Shown here in pieces: positions 1 to 8,466 of a DNA stretch of 54,178 nucleotides. Below the pieces are notes generated by a model, which saw only the letters and a program-made list of their open reading frames with translations, ran no database searches and was not told the DNA's origin. Every line of letters begins with the position of its first letter. The stretch's first letter is position 1. The translations under genes were made by a program, and so were the position numbers. Origin of the DNA: Acidimicrobiia bacterium (GTDB taxonomy: Bacteria; Actinomycetota; Acidimicrobiia; IMCC26256; JAENVU01); contig JANYJV010000083.1 of assembly GCA_025361725.1 (NCBI GenBank), positions 1 through 54,178 on the forward strand, in the 5' to 3' direction.

Positions 1-2
1 CC

Positions 3-1445
3 ACCGTGACCTCCTCCAGCGGCGCTCCCTCGGGAACCGTCACCTTCACCGACGGCACCACCAACCTCGGCACCCAAACCCTCACCAACGGCCAAGCCAC
101 CATCACCCTCTCGAGCCTCGCCGTCGGCACCCACACCGTGACGGCAACCTTCGGCGGCGGAGCCACATTTGCCACCAGCACGTCACCGTCGGTGGTGCAG
201 GTTGTCAATGCTCCGAGCCTCACGCTGTTTGTGAACCGCGCCACGTCCACGTGCACCGACAGTGGAACCGGCTCCAGTACCGCGCCGTTCTGCACGATCA
301 ACGCCGCCGCGCAACAGGTGACTGCGGGCAAGACGGTTGTGGTTGCAAGTGGGACCTACCCCGAACAGGTGAACGTTGCTTCGTCCGGTACCCAACCTGC
401 ACCGATCGTGATCGCTGCCGCCGACGGTGCATCCGTGACCGTCGGCGGTAGCGCGAATGGTTTCAACATCAACGGCAAGAGTTGGATCACCGTACGGGGC
501 TTCACGGTGAAATCAACCACGAGTCACGGCTTCCTCGTCGTCAACTCGTCCAACATCACTGTCGACACGAACCGGGTCACCTTGGCCGGCCAGCCGGTGA
601 CCGGGCAGACCGCGTTTGGGATTCATTTCAGCGGTGTGACGCAATCGCGTATCGCAAACAACACCATCGACCACAACTCCGACGCGGGCGTGCACGTGGT
701 CGCCGCGTCGAACACCAACGTCATCACGGCCAACAACTCGTCGTCCAACGCTCGCGGCTACATGCGAGCGGCCGCCGGCATCGACGTTCGTGACAGCACC
801 GGCAACCTGGTCTTCGCCAACGTCTCCCACGACAACGAGGATTCAGGATTCAACGTGTGGACCGGTACCACCAATGGACAGAACACGTTCTCCGACAACG
901 TCGCGTATCGCAACGGTGATCACGGCATCGACGTGCACAACGCCGTCGACGCGCACGTTGTGGCGAACACCGTGTTCGCCAACTCGGACTCGGGCATCGA
1001 ATCCACGACGTCGACCCGCACGTACCTCGCCAACAACATCAGCGTCGACAACGGGATCAACAGCCCACGCACTTCCGGCAATATCCGCATCGACAGCGCG
1101 TCGGTGAGTACTGCGATCCTCGACGACGATCTCGTCTTCCTCAGTGTCCCCGGGAACATGGTGGACTGGGCCGGAACGAAATACACCAGCCTGGCTGCGT
1201 TCCGGACGGCGACGGGAAAGGAGACCCGCGGCATTGAAGCCGATCCTCGCTTCCGCACCAGCGCCACGGCCGACTTCCACCTCACCACCGGTTCCCCGGC
1301 GATCGACTCCGCCAACGCGGATGCCAGCGGACAACCCGCCGCAGATTTCGACGGACTGACGCGGTTTGACGACCCCGCCACCGCGAACACTGGGACTGGC
1401 CTGATCACCTACGTCGACCGGGGTGCCTTCGAGTTCCAAGGCTGA
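3..1445 (+). CDS. Exported right-handed beta-helix protein with Ig-like repeat (5' end outside window)
   Basis: The frame is open to the first bases of the window, so the N-terminus and any signal peptide lie upstream. The first ~55 residues form a bacterial Ig-like (Big_3/5 type) repeat, with the TVTFTDG...LGT...GTHTVTATF pattern typical of surface proteins. A long stretch follows (about residues 70-400) rich in N-x-V/I and GI/GV-V turns such as 'NNTIDHNSDAGVHV' and 'ANTVFANSDSGIES', characteristic of PbH1 parallel beta-helix repeats. The C-terminus ends in a 'DRGAFEFQG'-type cap common to such proteins. Some relatives are polysaccharide lyases or hydrolases, but I see no specific catalytic signature. 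Function is inferred as extracellular carbohydrate binding or modification. It is one of four beta-helix proteins in the window. Confidence 0.85.
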   Translation, partial: TVTSSSGAPSGTVTFTDGTTNLGTQTLTNGQATITLSSLAVGTHTVTATFGGGATFATSTSPSVVQVVNAPSLTLFVNRATSTCTDSGTGSSTAPFCTINAAAQQVTAGKTVVVASGTYPEQVNVASSGTQPAPIVIAAADGASVTVGGSANGFNINGKSWITVRGFTVKSTTSHGFLVVNSSNITVDTNRVTLAGQPVTGQTAFGIHFSGVTQSRIANNTIDHNSDAGVHVVAASNTNVITANNSSSNARGYMRAAAGIDVRDSTGNLVFANVSHDNEDSGFNVWTGTTNGQNTFSDNVAYRNGDHGIDVHNAVDAHVVANTVFANSDSGIESTTSTRTYLANNISVDNGINSPRTSGNIRIDSASVSTAILDDDLVFLSVPGNMVDWAGTKYTSLAAFRTATGKETRGIEADPRFRTSATADFHLTTGSPAIDSANADASGQPAADFDGLTRFDDPATANTGTGLITYVDRGAFEFQG

Positions 1446-1767
1446 GATCCGCCGCTTCCGTCTTACTCTGATCCGCCCAAACAGTGTGATTCTCGGACAC
1501 ATTGCCCCGCGCGGCTTCTGAGTCCAACGCGTAGAACATCCGGTTCGCGCGCCCTCCAAGCCGCCCCATCGCAAGTTTTTTTTCGATCGCGATCGGGCCC
1601 GGAAACGTGGGCCCAACGGCCTACGAAAACTGCGCCTGCCGCAGGGCGGCTTCAGCGCGGCCCGGCCATCGGTCGATACCTTGACCTGGGACGAAGACGG
1701 AGGTGCGCGCGGAGCGCACCCCGTGGGCTCGATTCGTCTCTCGACCGTCGCTATCCAACGGAGCCCA
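1446..1767. other. Intergenic region, about 320 bp
   Basis: No convincing gene is seen between the beta-helix protein and the glycoside hydrolase. It contains a run of eight T (1576-1583) followed directly by the perfect palindrome CGATCGCGATCG (1584-1595). The palindrome could be a protein-binding site. It follows the T-run instead of preceding it, so it is not a canonical intrinsic terminator for the upstream gene. Confidence 0.5.
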
Positions 1768-2970
1768 ATGTTTGCAGCACCTTTTCGTCAATTCTCTTCG
1801 TCGCGCTCGGCGACGGAACCCAGACGTGATCGGCGACGATCTGTCCGCGGAGTGGCTGTGCTCGTCGCAGTCGCCGCCCTCGGCGCGGCATGTCGGCCGG
1901 GCTTGACTACGCCGAACCTTACGACGCCACCGGTGGGACACATCAGCGGTGCGACCGTCGCCGCGCGCGCTGGACTCGCACCGGGACCAGGGATCCTCTG
2001 GGAGTCCGACGCTGAGCGCAACGCCAACCTGGACGCGATCAAGAACTCCGGGGCGACGTGGGTGCCGATCGACGTCGATTGGAACAGCATCCAAGGCGAT
2101 GGCCCGACCAGCTTCCGTTGGGACCGCGGTCTGGATCGTGCCGTCCTCGCGGCGCGCGCTCGTGGCCTCAACATCATGGGGATGGCGGCGTACGCGCCCC
2201 CATGGGCGCGCGGATCGAACTGCCCTCCCGGCGAGGGTCACTGTCTGCCCGCGAATGCTGACGACTATGGACGGTTCGTCACCGCTGCGGCCCAGCGCTA
2301 CGGCACCAACTCTTCGAACGCGCTGTTGCGCGGCACCATCACCAGTTGGCAGCTGTGGAACGAACCGAACCATCAAGAGTTCGCGATGCCAAAGCCGAAT
2401 CCGGACCTGTACGCCGAGATGGTGAAGTCGTCGTACGCGGGGATCAAGTTCGCCGATCCTGCTGCCACCGTCATCACCGGTGGGACCGCTCCAGCACCAA
2501 ACGCTGCAGACGGCACCGACTACACCCCCGAGACCTGGTTGCGCGGTCTGTACGCACGCGGCGCAGGTGGTTCGTTCGACGCGGTTGGTCATCACCCCTA
2601 TGCGTTCCCGACCAATCCGCTCGAGATTCACCCGTGGAACGCCTTCACTCAGACGCTCACACTGCACGCGGTCATGGTCGCGAACGGTGACGGCAACAAG
2701 AAGATCTGGGGCACCGAGATGGGCGGCGCTACGGGAACCGACAGCGGGGTACTGACCGAGGCGCAGCAGGCGCAGTGGGTCCACGACTACTACATCGGAT
2801 GGATCCAAGCGTTCGGTGGCTTCACCGGTCCGCTTATCTGGATGGAGCTCAAGGACTCAGGAACCAACGTCGGATTCAAGTGGGACAACCTCGGCTTGCT
2901 GCACCACGACCGTCGTCCGAAGCCCGCCTACGGCGCCTTCCAGCAGGTCATGGCAAACGGCCTCGGGTAG
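1768..2970 (+). CDS. Lipoprotein glycoside hydrolase, clan GH-A type (GH5/GH39-like)
   Basis: Predicted secreted (beta/alpha)8-barrel glycosidase. The chosen ATG at 1768 is followed by a basic n-region and a hydrophobic stretch ending near Cys42 (LGAAC), so a lipoprotein signal is likely. The frame is open further upstream but that part looks non-coding. Residues ~70-400 carry barrel features: WVPIDVDWNSIQ, the WNEPN motif (acid/base Glu199) and the late-strand GTEMGG (candidate nucleophile Glu317). Both are at spacings expected for clan GH-A retaining enzymes. Substrate cannot be read from sequence. The gene ends just before a strong convergent hairpin shared with the penicillin-acylase gene. 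A long open frame on the opposite strand is a composition artefact. Confidence 0.85.
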   Translation: MFAAPFRQFSSSRSATEPRRDRRRSVRGVAVLVAVAALGAACRPGLTTPNLTTPPVGHISGATVAARAGLAPGPGILWESDAERNANLDAIKNSGATWVPIDVDWNSIQGDGPTSFRWDRGLDRAVLAARARGLNIMGMAAYAPPWARGSNCPPGEGHCLPANADDYGRFVTAAAQRYGTNSSNALLRGTITSWQLWNEPNHQEFAMPKPNPDLYAEMVKSSYAGIKFADPAATVITGGTAPAPNAADGTDYTPETWLRGLYARGAGGSFDAVGHHPYAFPTNPLEIHPWNAFTQTLTLHAVMVANGDGNKKIWGTEMGGATGTDSGVLTEAQQAQWVHDYYIGWIQAFGGFTGPLIWMELKDSGTNVGFKWDNLGLLHHDRRPKPAYGAFQQVMANGLG

Positions 2971-2986
2971 CAATTGGCGCGTACGT

Positions 2987-3021
2987 GCTCACCGGCCCGT
3001 CATCACTCCGGGCCGGTGAGC
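2987..3021. terminator. Bidirectional hairpin between convergent genes
   Basis: A perfect 12-bp inverted repeat, GCTCACCGGCCC (2987-2998) and GGGCCGGTGAGC (3010-3021), encloses an 11-nt loop. It sits in the 66-bp gap between the convergent glycosidase and acylase stop codons. There is no clear U-tract, which is common for high-GC actinobacterial terminators. Confidence 0.75.
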
Positions 3022-3036
3022 TCGCACCACGGCAGT

Positions 3037-5712
3037 TCAGGAACCAGCGCGGCCGTGCCCGTGACCGTGTCCGTCGTCACCGTGACCACCATGGCCATGG
3101 CCGTGACACCCTCCGCGCCGATCGTCGGTCGTGGTCGGGTCGCACGGCGGAGGTCCCACAACCGGGTGCGCGAACTCGAGCACCTGCTGGAACGTCGGCC
3201 GGTTCGTGGCCCTCATCGTGTCGGGGATCAAGCCGGGGGTGAACCCGACCCGACGGGACGCATTTCTCCACGTCGTCGGATCATTCCCCTGGCTCTGCGA
3301 GAGCGTCGTCCCGATCCGGTCGACCACGGCCCACAATGACGCGCGGCACGCGTCGAGTGATCCGTTCCCGCAGTACCGCAACTTGAACGCACCCTGCACA
3401 CTGCTCGGGTCGAGCAGGGTGCGCAGGTCCTTGTCCACGTACGACTCGCCCGAGAGACTGCCGAGCCCACGGATGCGGTCGAGGTCGGTCGTGGAATCAC
3501 CAAACACCGGACGCATGACCGCGTCCGCAATCGGGTTCCAGATCGCGTTCATGATCGCGGCGCCGGCATCGTCATTCTGGCCGCTGTTGTCCGCGTCCAG
3601 GATCGGTGCATCCCGGCGCACCCAGTCGTCGAGCACGTCGACGACCTTCCCAGCGAGGGGCGTGGGAGGCGCACTCCCGCGCAACACCCGACTCACGACA
3701 GGCCACACGGGTGAGCGGACGTCCTCGGTCGCGCTGCGATTCATCACGCTGGCGTCGTTTGCGAGTGTGACCGAACTCGGGAACTGATCGAAGAGTTCCA
3801 CGCGGTGCACGGAGCCGTAGGGATCGTCGTCGCCGTGCATGAAGCCCGGCGCGGACTGGTTATTCCAGTTCAGCAACAACCCGCCCGGACCACCGACCGA
3901 GTGCGGGTGCTCCTGTTCGCTCAAGAATCCCTGCCATTCGTAACCACCCGTGCCGAGCGTCGGCAGGCGACGGTCCAGGCCCGCGGCGCGGCGCGGCAAC
4001 AGACCAGACGAGAAGTACGCAGTCGCGGTGCGCGAGGCGTAGGCCCAGTTGAACGTGAATCCGAACTGATTCGCCGCTTGGAAGAAGTGCTCCGGCGTGT
4101 CCGCCTTGCCTTCGGTCAGGTCCTTCAGCGCCGCGAGGTTGAGTCCGTCGCGACCGAAGGTCGAACGCTTGCGCGACAGCGCAATGACCCGACCGTTCGA
4201 GGTCGCAGTTCCGATCACCGGACCGTGCACGGACACCGGGTACCGGATCGGCGTGGTGTTGAGCGTGCCTGCGTCCACCATGTCGAACGCACGGCAGACG
4301 CCGTTGAACAGGTAATGGTTCGAAGCGCGCGTTGGCGCAGAGCCGTCCGGGTTGCACAACTGCTCGGCGAACACATCCCGCACGTCGTGGTTCGCCGAGG
4401 TAAGGCTCCACGCGTAGTCACGGGTGCGCCCGATTAGCAAGTACATCGCGGCGGCAGGAACCGCCACACCCTGGGCTTCGACGCCGGGACCGGTCAGGTG
4501 AATCTGCTGCACGATCTCGGGGTAGTAGTAACCGAGTTGCGGGCCCATCACCGCCAGCGTGTTCTTGGTCGCCGAGCGCGTCGGATCCACCACGAGGAAG
4601 TTCGAGGCTTGCTTGGACGGCACCGGACCCGCCGCGGGATAGGTGGGTTCTTCACCGGGTCCGGGCATTCGCCCCGACGACGCGGCGGCCAATGCCTGCG
4701 CTGCGCTCGTGCGAGTTCCCGACACCAATGGCGCCACCGGTGTGGTCGCCGTGGCAGCAGGGACACGCGGGTCGAGCGAGACAATCGACCCTTCGTCGAT
4801 GACCGCGGCACCGGTGACCGGCCCTCCCGTCAGCGGTCCGTAATTGAAGACCTGCTTGATCGTGGTCGGTGCCTCGGGGTCGTCGAATAGCATGGTGTCC
4901 TCCCACGCCTTCCGACCGGTGTCGGCACCGAGATGGTTCTGCAGTTTGGAGAGGTACTCCGCGTTCGATGCTTCTGCACCACCACCGGCACCGAAGATCG
5001 ATCCGATAAACGCCGTGACCGCAATCACGTCGTTGACGGTCGCCGCGGGTTGGGTGCTGTTGCTCGCCCGGAAGAAGGCGGTCATGCCGTCGGCCTCGGC
5101 CTGCATCTCCGCGATCATCTCGCGGCCTTTGCGGCCGTAGGTGTCGCTGATCAGCTGTACCTGGTCGGTGAGGAGTTGCTCGGTCGCCGCGCTCGGCACG
5201 AACGACTGTCCGCTCGTCACGAGTCCGAACGCATTGATCCCGGGCACATCGGCAACGGCCGCACGCGCCGGTCCGCGTCCCAGTTCGAGCAGGAGCGTGC
5301 GGTCCCTGGCCGTGACCCAGCCGGCGCCGAACGCCATGTCCTGACGTGTCACGCCGGTGACGTGAGCGACGCCGTAGGAGTCATAGGTGACCGTCGTCCC
5401 CGGACGGCCGGTTGGCTCCACCCGTGTGGCGCCAATGGGCTTGAAGTCCTCCGGAAGGAAGTTCTTCTCAAGGTCGGCGTCGGTCACGTTGCCGCGCAAG
5501 GGGGTCAGCGCGTCGTACAGCGGGAGCTGGTCAGTCGAGTTCACCGTCGTCGGAAAGCCGCCGTAGTTCCCGGCCGGCAGGATGTAGCGGGCTCGGTCGG
5601 GCGGGCTGGCCGCCGGGGGACCGCCCGGGCGAACGGGCTTGCAGCTGGCGAGCACCAGGATTGCGGCGACGGCCACGATCAGCGCGCCACCACGACGAGA
5701 ACGAACCTTCAT
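3037..5712 (-). CDS. Penicillin acylase family lipoprotein with His-rich tail
   Basis: An 891-residue Ntn-hydrolase of the penicillin/acyl-homoserine-lactone acylase family. It hydrolyses amide bonds after autocatalytic cleavage. The N-terminus has a lipoprotein signal (basic start, hydrophobic core, LASC with Cys24). The A-chain motif region 'DSYGVAHVTG...FGAGWVTARDR' (about 111-138) is typical. The linker ends before Ser370-Asn371 in 'KQASNFLVV', the expected N-terminal nucleophile of the beta chain. Downstream 'RVIALSRKRSTFG' and 'FNWAYAS' also match the family. The last ~23 residues are a CHGHGHG-type tail with seven His and two Asp, not part of the family fold and possibly metal-binding. 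Substrate is unknown; relatives act on N-acyl amino acids, quorum signals or beta-lactams. Confidence 0.9.
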   Translation of the reverse strand: MKVRSRRGGALIVAVAAILVLASCKPVRPGGPPAASPPDRARYILPAGNYGGFPTTVNSTDQLPLYDALTPLRGNVTDADLEKNFLPEDFKPIGATRVEPTGRPGTTVTYDSYGVAHVTGVTRQDMAFGAGWVTARDRTLLLELGRGPARAAVADVPGINAFGLVTSGQSFVPSAATEQLLTDQVQLISDTYGRKGREMIAEMQAEADGMTAFFRASNSTQPAATVNDVIAVTAFIGSIFGAGGGAEASNAEYLSKLQNHLGADTGRKAWEDTMLFDDPEAPTTIKQVFNYGPLTGGPVTGAAVIDEGSIVSLDPRVPAATATTPVAPLVSGTRTSAAQALAAASSGRMPGPGEEPTYPAAGPVPSKQASNFLVVDPTRSATKNTLAVMGPQLGYYYPEIVQQIHLTGPGVEAQGVAVPAAAMYLLIGRTRDYAWSLTSANHDVRDVFAEQLCNPDGSAPTRASNHYLFNGVCRAFDMVDAGTLNTTPIRYPVSVHGPVIGTATSNGRVIALSRKRSTFGRDGLNLAALKDLTEGKADTPEHFFQAANQFGFTFNWAYASRTATAYFSSGLLPRRAAGLDRRLPTLGTGGYEWQGFLSEQEHPHSVGGPGGLLLNWNNQSAPGFMHGDDDPYGSVHRVELFDQFPSSVTLANDASVMNRSATEDVRSPVWPVVSRVLRGSAPPTPLAGKVVDVLDDWVRRDAPILDADNSGQNDDAGAAIMNAIWNPIADAVMRPVFGDSTTDLDRIRGLGSLSGESYVDKDLRTLLDPSSVQGAFKLRYCGNGSLDACRASLWAVVDRIGTTLSQSQGNDPTTWRNASRRVGFTPGLIPDTMRATNRPTFQQVLEFAHPVVGPPPCDPTTTDDRRGGCHGHGHGGHGDDGHGHGHGRAGS

Positions 5713-5894
5713 GCGGTGCCCCCCAAGGACATAGCCAAAACCGACAGCAAGCGCACGACGGTACTCGCTGCCCCAAATGGCCTCTAACGCCTGCGCTGTC
5801 CTTTTTCAACCGCGGTGAGCGGTGCGAACGGCGTTTCGCTCAGGGATTGCAGGGCAAGGCGGCCGATCGAAAGCCCGTGCGCCAGACTTCTTCA

Positions 5895-7010
5895 ATGCCC
5901 ACGGAGGAGCCGACCGGTCCCATCGCAGGCCGGTACCAGATCCTCGAACCCCTCGGGCGCGGCGGGATGGGCCACGTTCACGCCGGGCTCGACCGTCAGC
6001 TGGACCGGCCCGTTGCCATCAAGTTCCTGCGCGCCGACCTCGCCGATCAAGCGAAGCTGCGCGAGCGGTTCGAGCGCGAAGCACGGGCCGCGGCGCGTGT
6101 GTCACACCCCAATGTGGTGGCAGTGTTCGATATCGGCGAGCACGACGACGTGCCCTACATCGTGATGGAGCGGTTGTCCGGCCGCACGTTGGCGGACGAG
6201 TTCGTGGCCGGTCCGATACCAGGCGATCGCGTGCGGACGATCGCCTCCGAACTGCTGGGTGGCCTCGGTGCTGCACATCGCCTCGGCGTCCTCCACCGCG
6301 ACATCAAGCCCGGCAACATCTTGTTGACCGACACGGCGCAGGTGAAGCTCGCGGACTTCGGCATCGCCAAGCTCGACGACGATCGTCAGGACACCACGAT
6401 CGGTTCGGTGTTCGGGACCGTGTCGTACCCCGCGCCCGAGCGACTCGCCGGTCAACCCGCCAGCCAGTCGAGCGACGTGTATTCGGTCGGCGTCGTGCTG
6501 TTCGAGGCGCTCACGGGCGCGCCGGCGTTTCGTGCCGAGACCCCACTCGCGCTGGCGCGTGCGGTGGCACACGACCAACCCACCTTCACCGAGCAACAGC
6601 GTCGCGGCCTCGATCCGGCGCTGGTCGGAGCCGTCGAGCGGGCCATCGACAAGGACCCCGATGCTCGATTCGCGTCCACGGACGAAATGGCCGCGGCGAT
6701 CGCCGGACCGGTTCCTCCGGCGCAGACCCCGACCGTGCGCGGCGTGCTTGCCGACACCGAGGCCCGGACGCCAGCGACCAAAACCGCGGTGGCACCGACT
6801 GTCCCGGTGGCCACCGCGAGTCCTGCCGGTTCGGCGCCGCCCGTTGATGCCAATGCCCCACGCGCCGCGATCGCTCCGACCGCGCTCCTGCCGACCCACG
6901 CCGACTCGGCCGGCGAGCGCTCAGACGCTGAACGGTCGGTTGACAAACATCGCCGGGCCGACGCGTCGCGTTCGACACTCAGCGATCCCGTCGGACTCGT
7001 CGCGCAGTGA
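5895..7010 (+). CDS. Serine/threonine protein kinase (PknB-like), catalytic part
   Basis: A Hanks-type kinase of about 371 residues. It shows the glycine loop (LGRGGMGHVHAG), VAIK Lys43, catalytic loop HRDIKPGN (Asp136), ADFG (Asp154) and the YPAPERL activation-segment end. The region after ~270 is Ala/Pro/Thr-rich and resembles the juxtamembrane linker of actinobacterial Pkn kinases. Unlike those, the protein stops before any membrane segment. The next reading frame starts inside its stop codon (GTGA overlap) and immediately encodes a transmembrane helix. An alternative GTG start exists at 5877. Neither start has a strong ribosome-binding site. It likely phosphorylates cytosolic targets in response to envelope cues if it associates with the small membrane protein. 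Confidence 0.9.
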   Translation: MPTEEPTGPIAGRYQILEPLGRGGMGHVHAGLDRQLDRPVAIKFLRADLADQAKLRERFEREARAAARVSHPNVVAVFDIGEHDDVPYIVMERLSGRTLADEFVAGPIPGDRVRTIASELLGGLGAAHRLGVLHRDIKPGNILLTDTAQVKLADFGIAKLDDDRQDTTIGSVFGTVSYPAPERLAGQPASQSSDVYSVGVVLFEALTGAPAFRAETPLALARAVAHDQPTFTEQQRRGLDPALVGAVERAIDKDPDARFASTDEMAAAIAGPVPPAQTPTVRGVLADTEARTPATKTAVAPTVPVATASPAGSAPPVDANAPRAAIAPTALLPTHADSAGERSDAERSVDKHRRADASRSTLSDPVGLVAQ

Positions 7011-7198
7011 CCGGCGGACTCCTGCTCATCGGCATCGTGGTGGTGGCACTGCTGCTCGGAACGCTCGGCATCGGATCGAGCACGCAATCGAGAACGCCAA
7101 CCACCAGTCGTCCCTCGCCGGTGCCATCAGGTACGGGTACATCACCACCCGCTCCTCTTGCACGAGCCATCGACGCGTTGGATCGAGCGGCCCGGTGA
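7007..7198 (+). CDS. Small single-pass membrane protein overlapping the kinase
   Basis: A 63-residue protein: a strong N-terminal transmembrane helix (residues ~3-22, GLLLIGIVVVALLLGTLGIG), then a short Ser/Thr/Pro-rich tail ending in an Ala/Arg helix. Its GTG start overlaps the kinase stop by four bases, and its own stop overlaps the next gene's ATG, so translation is probably coupled. The content is what one expects for the membrane segment and start of the extracellular part of a PknB-like kinase. Two explanations are open: a split kinase with a separate anchor, or a frameshift in an originally continuous gene. The frame is open back only to 6944, so a simple fusion would need a shift within 6944-7010. 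Confidence 0.6.
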   Translation: MTGGLLLIGIVVVALLLGTLGIGSSTQSRTPTTSRPSPVPSGTGTSPPAPLARAIDALDRAAR

Positions 7199-7581
7199 TG
7201 CGGTCCATTGCGCGCGTCGTGCTCATTGCCATGCTGGTTGCGGCCTGCGGGAGTGGAAGCACCGGTGTCTCGAAGACCGCGGCGTCGCGTCTCCACGCCG
7301 AAATCAGCCTGCTGCGGGCCGCGAGCACTTCCGGCGATCGCACCGCGGCCCGCATTGCCCTGGCGAGAGTCCGAGCCGAGATTGCGCAGCTGCGAACTCG
7401 ACGTGAGTTGAGCCCCGAGGCCGGCCGCCGTTTGCGGGCCGCGGCTGCGGCGGTGGAACGTCAGCTGTCTCTGCTTCCGGAGCCGACGACGACCACCACC
7501 ACAGCCGCTCCGTCGTCCGAAGGCACGGGCCGTGGGAAATCCGGGGACGAGCACGGCAAAGGCGCCAAAGAGAAGGACTGA
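7198..7581 (+). CDS. Small lipoprotein with helical middle and Lys/Gly-rich tail
   Basis: A 127-residue predicted lipoprotein. The signal MRSIARVVLIAMLVAAC has a VAAC lipobox (Cys17). A roughly 70-residue Ala/Arg-rich segment follows and looks alpha-helical, with evenly spaced Leu and Ala in 'RLHAEISLLRAAS...ALARVRAEIAQLRTRR'. The last 40 residues are a Thr-rich linker (PTTTTTTAAP) and a charged Gly/Lys tail. The ATG overlaps the stop of the small membrane protein (TGATG). It is therefore the third gene of a translationally coupled kinase operon and may be an extracytoplasmic partner. No known domain is recognised. Confidence 0.75.
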   Translation: MRSIARVVLIAMLVAACGSGSTGVSKTAASRLHAEISLLRAASTSGDRTAARIALARVRAEIAQLRTRRELSPEAGRRLRAAAAAVERQLSLLPEPTTTTTTAAPSSEGTGRGKSGDEHGKGAKEKD

Positions 7582-7662
7582 TCCTTCGCAGCCGGAGAGG
7601 CGATCCGGCGCCTCCCCACATCCTTTTTCTCGCACTCAGGAATACCTCGGCTTCGTCCGTCC

Positions 7663-7701
7663 TTGTAGTGCTGTAATCTTGTAATCAACACTACGAAGGA
7701 G
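7663..7701 (+). promoter_or_regulatory. Promoter/operator region with inverted repeat and strong RBS
   Basis: GTAGTG (7665-7670) and CACTAC (7689-7694) form an inverted repeat separated by 18 bp. Between them is a tandem direct repeat, TGTAAT at 7672-7677 and at 7680-7685, either of which could serve as a -10 element. GAAGGAG (7695-7701) follows at ideal spacing from the GTG start at 7709. The compact arrangement suggests a regulated, possibly autoregulated, promoter. Confidence 0.6.
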
Positions 7702-7708
7702 CACAGCA

Positions 7709-8386
7709 GTGCGATTTGAACACGAGACCACAGAATCAAGCCGGCGCCGCGGTCCCGGTCGGGACCGATCCGATGATCCCCGTGGGCGCCGACGTGGCGG
7801 GCGCGGCATGGGCCGCCCCGGCGGCTGGCAACAGGCCAACGTGCCGCCGGCCGACGATGCCGAGGCCTGGTTCCTCGGGCGTCTTCCCGAAGCGTGGTTC
7901 GCCGGCGCACCATCGGTGCGCGTCGACCGGGAGGAGATCGTCGTCGTCGGCGAACTGTCCGCTCCCGACACGCCGGACGCCCCGACCGACGCAACCCCTG
8001 GTACCGACCCGGCCCCTGCGGCAGCCGTCGGCCGGATCAGCCGATTCCGGGAGGAGACGCGTGAAACCCGCATGCAGATCGCGGGCGAAGCCGAAGCTCG
8101 CTACGGCCGCAAAGTGGCATGGGGCGCGACGATCGGCGAGCAACGGGTCATGTTCAGTCACCTCGCAGTGCCGATCATGACGCGACTGCGGCACGACGAA
8201 CGCCGGGTGCTGGACACGCTGGTCGATTCCGGCGTCGCCCGTTCCCGCTCCGAAGCACTCGCGTGGTGTGTGAAGTTGGTCGGCGAGCACACGGACTCGT
8301 GGCTGGCGAACCTCCGCAACGCGATGGCCGAGGTCGACAAGTTGCGCAGCACCGGTCCGGACCTCGACGCCACGCCGAACGCGTAA
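7709..8386 (+). CDS. Conserved hypothetical, RGG-like N-terminus and RHH/HTH-like C-terminus
   Basis: A 225-residue protein started at GTG 7709, chosen because of the GAAGGAG site 7 bp upstream. The first ~40 residues are Arg/Gly-rich and probably disordered (RRRGPGRDR...RRRGGRG). A conserved-looking middle follows ('AWFLGRLPEAWFAG...VDREEIVVVGEL'), then an Ala/Pro linker. The C-terminal ~90 residues ('RFREETRETRM...ARYGRKVAWGA...LRHDERRVLDTLVDSGVARSRSEALAWCVKLVGEH') contain a segment resembling the strand-helix-helix of ribbon-helix-helix or similar DNA-binding proteins ('ARSRSEALAW'). I recall similar proteins in actinobacteria but no assigned function. The inverted repeat at its promoter suggests autoregulation. 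Confidence 0.8.
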   Translation: MRFEHETTESSRRRGPGRDRSDDPRGRRRGGRGMGRPGGWQQANVPPADDAEAWFLGRLPEAWFAGAPSVRVDREEIVVVGELSAPDTPDAPTDATPGTDPAPAAAVGRISRFREETRETRMQIAGEAEARYGRKVAWGATIGEQRVMFSHLAVPIMTRLRHDERRVLDTLVDSGVARSRSEALAWCVKLVGEHTDSWLANLRNAMAEVDKLRSTGPDLDATPNA

Positions 8387-8466
8387 CCCCGAACGCACGA
8401 CGCACCACCGCGCTCCCGAGCGGAACGGCCGACACCGTCCCGCCACCGGCGCGTACAGTCCGCTCG

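Noticed and set aside
1576..1595. T-run plus CGATCGCGATCG as an intrinsic terminator
   Set aside because: The T-run precedes the palindrome on the plus strand. On the minus strand it would read as palindrome then A-run. There is no minus-strand gene to terminate there.
1621..2808. A 395-codon minus-strand frame opposite the glycosidase
   Set aside because: The glycosidase on the plus strand has clear motifs; the opposite frame does not.
7007..7198. Programmed -1 frameshift joining the kinase to the membrane segment
   Set aside because: No slippery heptamer or strong downstream pseudoknot is visible near 7000. The overlapping GTG start is simpler, though not excluded.
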